Assembly (NCBI GenBank): GCA_949126835.1
Contig: OX421495.1
Coordinates: forward strand, 2,230,552-2,294,551
Direction of reading: 5' to 3'
Source of the DNA: Anisus vortex
Lineage: Eukaryota; Mollusca; Gastropoda; Planorbidae
Length of the DNA stretch: 64,000 bases
Under the pieces are notes generated by a model. The model was not told where the DNA came from, did not search any database, and was given only the letters and a program-made list of their open reading frames with translations. A program made the translations under genes and the position numbers. Shown piece after piece: positions 1 through 10,402 of the stretch (the first letter of the stretch is position 1; each line of letters begins with the position of its first letter).

Positions 1-140
1 TTAAATAGAGCAAACAATTCTGATAGTGAACAGTTAATGCATCTAACAAATAAGTATTCGGTAACAATTTTGGAAAAATTTTGTTTATAAAACTGTTAAA
101 ATGTCAACATTTGTTTTTTTAAGTAATATTTTATTTCTAG
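1..140 (+). other. PUS10 intron, no exon seen
   Basis: AT-rich intron ending in a polypyrimidine tract and AG at 139-140. I see no coding exon here; upstream PUS10 exons lie outside the window. Confidence 0.6.
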
Positions 141-186
141 GCTTGACTGCTTTCCCAATGTTTTTAAAAGGAGAAAACAAAGAAAG
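141..186 (+). CDS. PUS10: PUS10 coding exon a
   Basis: First base completes a codon from an upstream exon, then 15 codons rich in Lys/Arg (CFPNVFKRRKQRK). GT donor at 187. The frame is fixed by the fit to the next exon; the other frame would stop inside it. Confidence 0.8.
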
Positions 187-3100
187 GTAATAACCTTTTC
201 AATATTTTTACAACAATCTAGTTCAACTGACCTGTCAGAATGTTAATTTTACAGCACTGCCAACTTCCTGCTCTGCATGTATTTTTACAACAATCTAAGC
301 ATCTAGTTCAACTGACCTGTCAGAATGTTAATTTTACAGCATTGCCAACTTCCTGCTCTGCATTTTCTTTCTTACAGTTTGGTTTTGAAACTTTTACCAG
401 AAACAATGTTGTCAAGGCCGTGGGTGATCTGACTTATTCTAAACTTCAAGAGTGAGTTTTAGTTTTAGCCTAAAGCAAATCTGAAAGCTACACAGTGAGA
501 CTAAAACTATTTGTGATTATAGTGGTTTGGTTCCTCATTGCAATGATATGAATGCTTTGCTTTTTATGTATTTGCAGTTGTACCAGCTGTCCGCCACTTA
601 TTCCAACTACTGAATGCACCTGTGATATTTCTTGTAGCCATGAATCTGTTTTCTTAGCAGGTGATTCATTTTTTCTAATGTTACTTATCCATCCTATGCC
701 ATTCAGGGCAGATTTTTGTCGACAGAGCTAGTGGGCAACATGGATTATTACTCTTTACAAAGGCATTGGGCCGACAATTCAATGCCCCTTGTCCCCCTAA
801 TTCTAATGTCAAGTACTCATTAAATCTGGGTAGACTGTATGACACCCTCAGGGATAAAAAATCCCATAAGATTTGAACCCTGACCACCTGAAGGACAATC
901 CAGTAACCGCCATTACTATAATTTGCACAAATGTTTGAATAAATAAAATCTATTTCTTTGTGGAAACAAAACCAATAAAAATCATTTAGTAAAGAGCAAT
1001 GTCTAATTATAGCATATATAAAAAAAAGTAGTACCCCGTCGGACCAAATTGATCCATAGGCAGGTGAAGCCTGTTCACCTGGCAGCTTACACCAGTTTCT
1101 GTGGCCACGGCATAATAGGTGATTTTGTGGCCAGCACTATGCACAGCCATCTTTACTTTACCTCAACTAAGGTCAGTTACCCATAAAAGCTGGGTGGACT
1201 CAGGGACACCCTCCGATCCCGTTAAAGTGTTTTTGTCCTTATGTTTATCTGAGCATTGCAACAGGTTGTTATTGGGTTGTATTTCTAAATTAGAGTTTAA
1301 TGACTTTTGTATTATTACTACTTTACTCTTTGCCCTTCTGTCCTCTAGTGTTTCTAGGTTTAGTGATTTGACTATTGATGTTACTCTTGTCAGTTGTGAA
1401 TATTCGCTAATTATGGTTCAGTTAACTTATCTGTTACTCTCCTGAATCTAATTCCTCAAGGCAGATATCAGAAATACAGTCGTGAGCTGAGCCAAACACC
1501 TTGGCTGATTGGTGGGAAGAGAATCATGGAGGGCTCTGTACAGGAGCTCATTTGTGAACCGATTCTCCAGATGTTCAAACCAACAGGTTAGTGTTTTATA
1601 CTTCAGTATGGAGCATGGTGGTCAAGCACTAAAGGTCCTGGGTTTGATTCCTAGTGAAGGCTAGGATTTGTTCTCGGGTCTGGAGGGTGTCTTTGAGTCC
1701 ACACAGCTCTGATGGGTACCTGACTTTAGCTGGAGGTATTCAGGTAAAGTAAAAATGGCTGGGCACTGTGCTGGCCACACATCCCCTAGTATGCCGTGGT
1801 CACAGAAACTGGTGAACACTGCTTCACCAGCCCTATGATCAGTTTGGTCCGAAGGGTACATTACTTTACTCATCAGAAAATTGAATTTTGTGTTGGTCCC
1901 AGATCATAGCCCCCGGTATAATAGAGCTAATACTGAATAGACATTTAAGCTCCTTAAGAGCTTGTAGCCAGTGTTGCCATGGTTTCCAATGTTTTGCAGC
2001 TGTGGCAGATAGATCTCAGTTTTTCCCCTTTGAGTTTAACCCTTTGAGACCTTGTCCCGCTGAGAGTAAAAAAAATCTATGCCTGTACCCGCCAGAGGAA
2101 ATTATTGATAAATGGGGATGTTTAGAAATGAGGACTTAAACAGCACACATCTGACAAATAATGACAATCTAACAGCTCAAATATGTAAAAGAGATGCTTA
2201 CTTGTTTTCTGCAGAAATATTGATCTGTCAATATGTTTGTATGTCTTATTCCAAACAATATCACCAGAGGGACCAAGTACACGCCTACTTTTTCAGCTGA
2301 TCTCCTAATAACACTAGCCTTATCATTCTCTTCTCCCTCACTATTTATTTCATTGTTGTCTGATTATGATTCAAGTTATTCCTCTGGCTAGGCCTAATCC
2401 TAATCTTTATCATTATTGTCCTCTAATTTAGTAAAATCTTCTAATTTTGTATGCGATTCTTGAATTGTAAATCGTCTTATACACGCACGCTTTTCTATTG
2501 ATGTTCCTGGCTCAGAATTATCCATTTTTTTGCTTCGAAAACAATATAAACTAAACACAATCTATTACTATAAAAGATCGCAAAATAAACTTAATGGGGG
2601 CAGCCATGTTTGTTTGGTTTATTTATAGATTTAAAAAGTAGGATTGGAAAAGGGAACGGCTTAAATTACTGCCTTTATACAAGGCCTGTTCCTAGACCGT
2701 TTAATTAAGCGGTCTCTCGGCCTGAATTACTGACGCGCTCTGGACCGCTTAAGCGGTCTTACGGTCTCATCGGGTTAATGTTGTTGTTTTTTGTTTCACA
2801 GATCACAAGTTGTCCTCTTCTGGCAGAGAAGATGTTGATGTGAGAATGTTGGGGCTCGGCCGACCTTTTGTTGTGGAACTTGTGAACCCCCACTGTGTAC
2901 AGTTTACATTAGAAGACCTGTCGGCTCTGAAGACAGTAAACATACTTTTGTTACATCTTTTATTTTTGTACTTTGTACTAGTTGCTCTTGTTTGCAGCTT
3001 GTCTCATCTCAAATACGGGGGACGAAAGATACACTGCAGAGTGAAACAAAAACCCGACCTTACGCTTGCCGTATAAATTTGTTTTTTTTGCCTTACTAGA

Positions 3101-6100
3101 ATCTGATTTATCTAAAACAACAAAACCATTCCATTGTAGCCATCCTTTTTTTTTCCCTAGCCAGTTTTAGCAAATAAAAAATCAGGACACTAGATTATGA
3201 ATAGCATTTCTACCTTTGGTTCAGTATTGTGATACATATTTTGGTATGAAAGATTTTATTGTAACTGTATATTTGTTAAAAGTGTCATCCTTGATATAGT
3301 TTGTAATTATGAAAAGATGTCTAGTTTCTAGTGCAAATGTAAATGTGTATCTTTCTTACAACCAGAGGATAAATAAACTTTCAAAAGATGTTCAAGTAAG
3401 AGACTTACAGCTAGTCACCAGACAAGACACCAATAATCTGAAAGAGGGAGAGATAGACAAGACCAAAACATACACTGCAATTTGCTGGTGTGAAAAGCCA
3501 TTGACAGATGCTGATGTAGATTTGGTGAATGGACTGAAGGTATCCGTTTGATGATGCATTTAGTACATTATACTCTGCTTTATTTTCACATGCGAGTCGC
3601 TCTCTGCCATATTCACACTTGTTGCCTATTGCAATATATGTGACCCGTTCTGACGAAAGGTGACATAAGTCGGAAATATTAATTTGTGCTACGAGTGTTT
3701 TTGTGTTGTGGGGGTCTTTCCGGTGAATTTTTATTTATTTTTGTAAATACTAGGTTATCCATTTCTAAATCATAATTTATATGTTTTTTTTATATTTTTT
3801 ATACTTAAAAATACTTAAATTAATTATTTTGATCAACGTGTGATTTAGAATTTAGCATAAGTTCACTAAAATTCGACTTTATTTAACCTATTGTTTTGTA
3901 CCTAAACCTTGACAGAACCCCATAACATTATATATCAATGAAAAGGGCAGACTCTCGGGAATTTTCTTGCGATCACTATTTATTTATAGAAACCAATCAG
4001 AAAATATTTAAGCCTGAAGTTTGGGATAAACAATTCCTTTCTTTCTATCCAATGAAAATTCGTTTATAAATTGATCATTGGTTACGATACCATATTTTTC
4101 CAATACAAATTCGCTGATTGGCTAGTGGGATACAATGCGGTAAAGAATTAGGCTTTCCGTTTTCGATATTATGAAAATTTCACACAATGGAGAGCGGCAT
4201 AGCTTCACTGTTAAATTCTATAAAATAATATCGTATATACACAACTAAAAAGATAATTGAATTCCCTTTCGATTGGTATGTAAATATAGATATTACGAAT
4301 CTGGTTGCTATAGAGTTTAGACATTTTCAAATGCATTTACTTTAAAACGCGTTTACTCGAAACTCTTGTTTTTTTGTCTGACTAGTTCTATGTGATAGTA
4401 AGTGTCACAGAAAAATGAAATATTGACGTATAATAATAAATTTGGTATTAAAATAAAGCCTATTCAATGCCCTTTCAAACGATATATATAACTTAAAATG
4501 TTGAAAAAAAACACTTATGTCTCCTTTTGTGGGAACGGGTCACATATACACCTATTTCCCCCACTGCTATATTCACATGTGTTGTCTACTGATATAGTGT
4601 TGCCCACTGCTATATTTACACATGATGCCCACTGCTATATTTACACATGTTGCCCACTGCTATATTTACACATGTTGCCCACTGCTATATTTACATGTGT
4701 TGTCTACCGATATAGTTAGCATGTTGCCCACTGCTATATTTACACATGTTGCCCACTGCTATATTTACACATGTTGCCCACTGCTATATTTACATGTGTT
4801 GTCTACCGATATAGTTAGCATGTTGCCCACTGCTATATTTACACATGTTGCCCACTGCTATATTTACACATGTTGCCCACTGCTATATTTACACATGTTG
4901 CCCACTGCTATATTTACATGTGTTGTCTACCGATATAGTTAGCATGTTGCCCACTGCTATATTTACACATGTTGCCCACTGCTATATTTACACATGTTGC
5001 CCACTGCTATATTTACACATGTTGCCCACTGCTATATTTACACATGTTACCCACTGCTGGAGATAATTTGCCCACTAAATTTGACACCTATTAACCTCCT
5101 TTAACAGGACCTCATTCTACAACAAAAGACGCCACTGAGAGTCTTACACCGCAGGGCTGCCGCTACCAGAGAAAGGGCCATCCATGCCCTCAAAATTAAA
5201 AACCTGCTCCCTAACAACAGGTTTACCATAGAACTAACAACACAAGCTGGAACGTATCCTTTCTGTTTTGTTGGGTTTATTTCAAGATCTTTTAACTCAT
5301 TTGCTACTAACCTACTTTCCAAAGACACCCGGGAAAGTACTAGCCAAAGGGAAGGAACTCCGTATTAATTTTAGTAAATTTTTTTAAAATATTTTTTTTT
5401 AATAATTAAATATTCCCCAAAGTGAATAAAAATTACATCATAAAATAGATAAATATCTTAGCTTTCTGGAAATGTATACTTTTATACATAAAAAATGCCG
5501 AATTATCGGTAGAATTATTCGCTGAGTGTTGAGACCCTATGATTTGCCTAAATATTTTCTCTAGGCCTAGCGTCAAAGTCCCATAAAGTATAATAAATCC
5601 CAAAAATCAAGTTGAAATGGAAATTTATCTAAGTCTATATCTGCAGCATCCTTATTATCAGAACTGTTGTTAAATGTTATATTCGGATGTATAGAGCTAT
5701 CGATTAATAAAGTAAAAAATGAAAGACGAAGGCTATAAAAAAAGTTTTACAAGACGAAAGGCAAGTGAAAAATACCGATTTTTTGACGCGCATAGCAAAA
5801 AAACGAAATTAGATAAAAACATCCGGTTTTTATTAACGAAACAGACTATATTCCTACTTTTTAAAAGCCGTTTTTGCAGTAAAATAAAACCCCAGAACGC
5901 ATGTCGAAAAAAAATCTAGAAACGACAAGGTTAGTCACACACGTGGCGGCCGCGTTTGGGCGCATTAGTACGGAGGGGGGTATGTCGCATTCAGTCGCGG
6001 TAGTAGCAAATGAGTTAACTACATTTACTGGATTTGAGTATTTGATTGAGTAATCCACTTGAAAAAGGTGCTAAGACAATAAAAAGTGATTTTGAAGAAG

Positions 6101-7048
6101 TTAACATTTTATGTCACAATTTAGCATCTTTTAATTGACTGTTCATTTTTTTTTCTGTCAACTATATTAGAGTACTGAGAAACTTTAAGAAGGTTGCACT
6201 AAAAGATGAAGCGATAAATAAAAACTTTTTCATGAAGAAAGTGGTGATAACTTACTTTTTGCAAAAAAAGTGAATTAGCACTGTAAGACTGTGACAGTAT
6301 TTATAGTGACTGTGTAACTCACTGCAACTGTGAGTGTGTAAGGGACAGAATATTTATAAACTGACTGAGACCTAGTGACACACATTGGACTGTATTATTG
6401 TAATGTTTTGACCAGAGTAAGTTACCTGATAGCTCTGTGTTATTGTTTATGTGACTGGCTGGACAGGGTGAGTTTTGTTCATGGAGGTGTATGAATAGGG
6501 AGTGAATGGCTGTGATACGCTAATGTAATGTGCTATAAAAGGATTGTAGGAATGAGAATAAAGTTTACTTGTTACATAAAGCTATTAGTTAAAGGTTAAA
6601 GGCATACTTTTACAACAAGCACCTTTTGTAAGTTTACTATTTATTGATTCTAATTATAAACCTTTCGTTTTTTAAATTTAAATGTTTTAAATACAAATAT
6701 TTGTCATTAGCTTTAACCAAACAGCTATGTGAAAGAATTTGTTCATGGTGACTTTGGTCGAACAACTCCCAACCTGACAAATATTTTGAAAGCTGAGTGT
6801 GACATTATTGATCTAGACGTGGAGGTAGGCATCACTTCAAAACAAAAAAACCAATTGCATATAAAAAATGTTACTACAAGTTTCAGAAGTGAAATGTTAA
6901 ACACATTTTTTTTAAATTACAGGCTGTTAATGTGGACTGGCCACCACTACTTGATCCAGTCCAACCTGGCAGTTTAGAAGATATTAACGTCCAGAAGGAT
7001 TGCATGGAGAAAACAGAGAAAGACAGTTGTTGCCCAGAAGAAAGTTGA
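141..7048 (+). CDS. PUS10: tRNA pseudouridine synthase Pus10, C-terminal nine exons (5' partial)
   Basis: Pus10 converts uridine to pseudouridine at tRNA positions 54/55 and in mammals also has a role in microRNA processing (family knowledge). Coding exons are 141-186, 378-451, 578-660, 1461-1586, 2802-2935, 3366-3539, 5108-5253, 6725-6824 and 6923-7048. All junctions are GT-AG and phases match, giving 1,009 bases and about 335 residues to a TGA. Family hallmarks in order are GRYQKYSRELSQTPW, SSGREDVDVRMLG (holding the catalytic Asp region) with GRPFVVELVNPH, VQVRDLQLVTR, QKTPLRVLHRR, and TQAGT joined across a splice to YVKEFVHGDFGRT, then VNVDWPP. The N-terminal THUMP-type part is outside the window. 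The gene converges with the cadherin gene. Identification is secure; the only uncertainty is alternative splicing. Confidence 0.95.
208..365. repeat. ~80-bp tandem duplication in PUS10 intron
   Basis: Two nearly identical copies that share AGTTCAACTGACCTGTCAGA and GCCAACTTCCTGCTCTGCAT. Both carry an ATTTTACAG acceptor-like site just upstream of the true acceptor at 377. Confidence 0.8.
378..451 (+). CDS. PUS10: PUS10 coding exon b
   Basis: Starts phase 0 after TTCTTACAG. Reads FGFETFTRNNVVKAVGDLTY and ends in phase 2 before GTGAGT. Confidence 0.85.
578..660 (+). CDS. PUS10: PUS10 coding exon c
   Basis: Contains a Cys cluster (DCTSCPP, ECTCDISC) and ends HESVFLA before GTGATT, phase 1. Joins to GRYQKYSR in the next exon, a well-conserved Pus10 segment. 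Confidence 0.87.
690..905 (-). mobile_element. diverged SINE-A copy
   Basis: Contains GGGTAGACTG...GACACCCTCAGGGA and GATTTGAACCCTG (the B-box side), matching the tRNA-derived SINE family best preserved at 59906-60174. The tail half is poorly conserved. Confidence 0.5.
1033..1227 (-). mobile_element. SINE-A copy, head missing
   Basis: Matches the family from the GTCGGACCAAATTGATCCAT end to GACTCAGGGACACCCTCC, then runs directly into a LINE-A fragment, so the tRNA-like head is lost. Confidence 0.75.
1228..1443 (-). mobile_element. LINE-A fragment (reverse transcriptase C-terminal coding part)
   Basis: Closely matches the + strand of 40120-40320 (GTGTTTTTGTC...TTATCTGAGC, then ATTACTACTTTACTCTTTGC). 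It is a piece of the LINE whose long frame lies at 39979-42348. Confidence 0.8.
1461..1586 (+). CDS. PUS10: PUS10 coding exon d
   Basis: Encodes RYQKYSRELSQTPWLIGGKR and SVQELICEPILQMF, the conserved segment before the catalytic domain. Ends phase 1 before GTTAGT. Confidence 0.92.
1611..1872 (+). mobile_element. SINE-A copy, near full length
   Basis: Head with GTCCTGGGTTTGATTCCTAG (B box), then the body GGTGTCTTTGAGTCCACACA and the tail ...GGTACATTACTTTACT. Intronic in PUS10. Confidence 0.8.
2040..2774. mobile_element. piggyBac-like MITE with TTAA target duplication
   Basis: Flanked by TTAA at 2036-2039 and 2775-2778. The ends are imperfect inverted repeats, CCCTTTGAGACC at left and CCCGATGAGACC at right (reverse complement). 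TTAA targets and CCC termini are typical of piggyBac. No transposase frame remains. Subterminal palindromes (perfect GACCGCTTAAGCGGTC at 2743-2758) lie near the right end. Confidence 0.7.
2802..2935 (+). CDS. PUS10: PUS10 catalytic exon e
   Basis: Encodes HKLSSSGREDVDVRMLG and GRPFVVELVNPH, the Pus10 signature with the catalytic aspartate region. The acceptor lies only 23 bases after the TTAA duplication of a MITE. Confidence 0.95.
3366..3539 (+). CDS. PUS10: PUS10 coding exon f
   Basis: 58 codons, phase 0 at both ends: KDVQVRDLQLVTRQD, then KEGEIDKTKTYTAICW. GT donor at 3540. Confidence 0.93.
3639..4544. mobile_element. 906-bp element with ~30-bp inverted termini, superfamily unknown
   Basis: Starts TGTGACCCGTTCTGACGAAA and ends with its imperfect reverse complement (TGTGACCCGTTCCCACAAAA on the other strand), matching through GACATAAG. 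TATA flanks both ends (3635-3638, 4545-4548), possibly the target duplication. Both sides are minisatellite-like, so it inserted into that array. No coding capacity seen. Confidence 0.7.
4552..5060. repeat. 25-bp minisatellite in PUS10 intron
   Basis: About 20 units of TGTTGCCCACTGCTATATTT plus ACACA, with a variant TGTTGTCTACCGATATAGTT recurring as a higher-order marker. Open frames across it are periodic artefacts. Confidence 0.9.
5108..5253 (+). CDS. PUS10: PUS10 coding exon g
   Basis: Encodes QQKTPLRVLHRRAAATRERA and ends IELTTQAG plus two bases of Thr before GTATCC. Matches the conserved core of the synthase fold. Confidence 0.94.
5254..6724. other. PUS10 intron
   Basis: Apart from the solo LTR at 6282-6617 I see no coding exon or recognisable repeat. 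A 66-codon open frame at 5719-5919 lacks any family feature. Confidence 0.5.
6282..6617 (+). mobile_element. 336-bp solo LTR
   Basis: Begins TGTAAGACTG, ends TTTTACAACA, and is flanked by a perfect 5-bp duplication AGCAC (6277-6281 and 6618-6622). It carries TATAAAA at 6534-6540 and AATAAA at 6557-6562, in the order expected for a + strand LTR promoter and polyadenylation signal. No internal retroelement sequence adjoins, so it is a recombined solo LTR. Confidence 0.72.
6725..6824 (+). CDS. PUS10: PUS10 coding exon h
   Basis: One base completes Thr, then YVKEFVHGDFGRTTPNLTNI and DIIDLDVE. Ends phase 0 before GTAGGC. Confidence 0.95.
6923..7048 (+). CDS. PUS10: PUS10 last coding exon
   Basis: AVNVDWPPLLDP finishes the conserved domain; a non-conserved acidic tail ending CCPEES follows, then TGA at 7046-7048. 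AATAAA signals at 7499-7504, 7535-7540 and 7565-7570 are plausible polyadenylation signals. Confidence 0.93.
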   Translation, partial: AVNVDWPPLLDPVQPGSLEDINVQKDCMEKTEKDSCCPEES

Positions 7049-7299
7049 TATATGTTATAAAAAAAATTATTATCTGTAAACTTTGACACATTTCTTGATT
7101 TAAAAAATACCTTTTTTTACACTGGCCTTATCAATAATTAGACTGTTGCTATAAATATTCAGATCCAATTCAAAACAAAATTCTTGCAGGTTGAATTTAG
7201 AAGAAGAAAGTGCATGGTACCTTTAACAAATTTATCCTGATCCATATTTTTACATTTTCAGATCTTTTTTTCCCCCTCCATTTCAAACAATATCGAGTT

Positions 7300-7407
7300 T
7301 ACATTATAGAGGTTTTTTTTAACATTATAGAGGTTTTATTTAACATTATAGAGGTTTTATTTAACATTATAGAGGTTTTATTTAACATTATAGAGGTTTT
7401 ATTTAAC
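7300..7407. repeat. 22-bp x5 tandem repeat, PUS10 3' flank/UTR
   Basis: Five units of ACATTATAGAGGTTTTATTT plus TA downstream of the PUS10 stop; possibly transcribed in the 3' UTR. Confidence 0.85.
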
Positions 7408-8208
7408 TACTTATTTGTGTCAAGGAAAAAAACGTATGTTGGTTTCACAGATTAAAAAAACAAATTTTTGTTCATTTTATTTTTATTTATTTATTTTTAA
7501 TAAAAACAAAGCAAGATATTAATTTCCATTTGACAATAAACCCAAATACTGTGTGTATAACCTTAATAAACATTTATCAAGTAGCTACCATAAAATGGTA
7601 CATGAACAAAATTAGCAGAACCATAATTGAATAAACATGGTACCATGTTAGACTTGAATCTGTGCCAGTTTTTTTTTAGCGTTTGCTTTTGAACAAAAAT
7701 ATGTGTTAATTATTTGGTAGAAAATGAAATGTAAAAAATATCCCCACACCCAAAATTTAAAAAAATATAATCTCCAATCCTATTGCTAATGATTGTCATA
7801 TGAAAAATAAAAGGATGATGAAGTGTGGAATAAATTTGTACATGTTTTAAACTCTAAGTATTCTTGCCACAGTGATCTACACATTCAAGTTAAAATGTAC
7901 ATTAAATTTAAACAGAAGATGAAAAAAAAAACATTTGAAAGATAATTGCTTGCATCCACAATAGATTTAGAATATATTATAACTGAATAACTAGATATCT
8001 TACTAAAAGTGGCGGAGAAAAGGATTTTGAATTCTGCCCCTAACCAAGTTGTACAAAAATAATGTACACACCACTGATATCTATAAAATAAAGATCACTA
8101 ATAAATAAACAGTAAAATGCCCCATTGAATTTGTCTCCATGATAATATAACCAATGTAAGATTTGGAGAGTAAGCGATCTAGTTAGTTATATTTATTATA
8201 TTTCTATA

Positions 8209-8970
8209 CTGTAAAATCTCAAATATAAGCCGCACCTGTGTGTAAGCCACAGTTATACTTTGAAAGACAAAAAGCCAGTAAAATTGAAGTTCACATGTAC
8301 AAGTCGCACACAAAATCTGTTAGGGTTGCTGTATAATTTCTATATCAATATTTTTATTTTTTAAAATTGTAGTGCAATAGCCAGTCTGCATATTAGACGA
8401 AATAAACACTAAGTTAACTTCTGTGTATGTTTCAACTTTTAGTTTCTCACCTGCGCTGTACGACTGACTTGTGGAATTTATGTACGGATATAATTTTCTT
8501 TTGTTTGTAAAAACGTTTGCAAAGAACCAATTATTAATTTGAATAATAACGGCACATTACTTGTTTGCACATCTTTTCAAAAGCAAAACTTTCTATGGTC
8601 TGTACCAGAAGTTGAAGTAGATAAATAAATAACTGGGTCACCAAAAACAAATGTATAAGAAACATTGATCTACCCTGGTAGATATAAACTGTATAAAATA
8701 ACAGATGTTTTGTTGAATTTAATTAGTTAAATATATTAATAAAAATAGGTTTATTGCAACATCAAAATACATTTCAAGATATTTTTCATTTTCCAAGTCT
8801 ATTCAGTGATGTTGCTTACAGTAGTTACAGTAACCTACATCGTCATTTCAGTTCATATTCAAACCTAGGAAAAAAAAACTTTTTTTTATTCACACCTGTA
8901 TAAGCTGCACCTCTTTTGTAAACTGAAAAAATTGTTTGAAAATCCGCGGCTTATACTTGAGATTTTACTG
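8209..8970. mobile_element. 762-bp TA-flanked inverted-repeat element (pogo/Tc1-like)
   Basis: Left end CTGTAAAATCTCAAATATAA, right end (reverse complement) CAGTAAAATCTCAAGTATAA, each continuing GCCGC, flanked by TA dinucleotides. A shorter relative lies at 54280-54706. No transposase frame, so non-autonomous. The superfamily is inferred from TA and the CAGT start. Confidence 0.65.
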
Positions 8971-10139
8971 TAATATTAATATATTCTAAATCTATGGTTT
9001 CCCAATTATTGCACTAGAATGAGTGAAGTGTAAAGCAAACACTAACAGATATAAATAGATTTATAAATATTATGGGCTTTAAGTCACATGATTAAACTAT
9101 AAATAGATGAAAGACAAAGAGAGAACCAATGATATAGAAGCTATTGATCACCCATGAAAGTCATTTAGCATTGGTTAATATTAATATATAGATTCCTCTT
9201 TACTATCAGTCAAGCATATTTAAATGAACTATGATCTATGTTTATAATATATAGATAATATATCAGTGATGGATATATTATTTATTGACTTATTGAAATC
9301 AGTTCATTACTATTGTTATATGGTTGACCAATATTTTCCTCAATCAAGAGGAATCAATTTGACTAAATGAATTCTTTCTATTAAAACCTAAATTTATTGT
9401 GGCTGTTAGGGTTGGAGAAGCTAAATAGTTTTCAAGGTATTATATTATATTGACCTAAAAATTTATGTTTTCAAATGTTTCCTGTTTGTTTTGACCAATG
9501 ATGTTTGGTTATCCCCTTTGTAGGTGTCAAAATCTACTTTTTTGGGGGGCAATAAGTGATCCATACATTGTACATAACTGGAGAGGAGAGTCAAATATAA
9601 AGGTACAAAATATTAAAGGCAACCAGTAAAGTATATATTTTCACTAAGAATAAATACAGTTGTGCTACTAACAAAAAGTAACAATAGGAGAGCACAATTT
9701 AAACATGCTGAGCTTACCATATACAAATGTATGCAGATAATTTTTTTTAATCACTTAAAATATTCAACATAATAAAAGTATCAATGTTTCATAGCGTAAG
9801 TTATTTAAACGTTTTAAATTGTTTGTATTCTTGCCACAGCTACAAAGTTGATACTCAAATAAAATCAATGAGCTTGTAAATTAAAAAAATTAAAACCATT
9901 ATGTTGATGTGCCTACTTTACTATTAATTTGCTGTTACTGGGTAATGTTGTAATGTTGCACGTACAATTTTACAAGAGAAAAAAATAATTAGAGACAAGA
10001 AAAAGTACATTTTTTAATTCTGAACATATTCTTTTCATTCCCAATTAGTTATTTTTTACAAGGGGCATCATTAGGTAAAATAATTTTTTTACACCCATCA
10101 ATTACACACCTATAAAAGTAACAGCTAGGATAGATTAAA

Positions 10140-10402
10140 TTATCCATATAAGCAAAACCAATGTATTAAAGCCAACAGAAGGTACACACAAGTCACTGTA
10201 TTGATTCTTGAGGCTCTGTTAGGCAGTGTGACAGAATTGGGTGGTGTTACTGCTACGACGTTGACTGATCCTTTCATTGAACTGGTCATTGTGGTTGATG
10301 TAGTGGTGGTGGTGCTGGTAGTGGTACTTGTAGTTGTTGTATACACATTGTATGCCTCCATTATAGAAGGGCACAGGCTTGTCTCTGACTGTCCACTTTC
10401 AA
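10140..10402 (-). CDS. cadherin gene terminal exon E55: Thr-rich stalk and GPI-type signal
   Basis: Two bases complete Val, then [17 protein letters not shown], a run of about 20 Thr/Ser residues ([18 protein letters not shown]), a spacer, and a final hydrophobic stretch ([18 protein letters not shown]) that ends at the TAA. No charged residues follow. This is the layout of a GPI-attachment signal with a candidate omega region around NRAS. A single-pass membrane end without cytoplasmic tail is the alternative. Confidence 0.85.

Larger units (their letters stand above)
7049..10139. other. convergent intergenic region
   Basis: Holds the PUS10 3' flank, one inverted-repeat element and AT-rich unique sequence; no exon seen. 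AATAAA motifs on the - strand (for example near 9390) could end the cadherin transcript, but I cannot choose among them. Confidence 0.5.

Noticed and set aside
5719..5919. 66-codon basic open frame
   Set aside because: No homology features, no splice context, inside a PUS10 intron.
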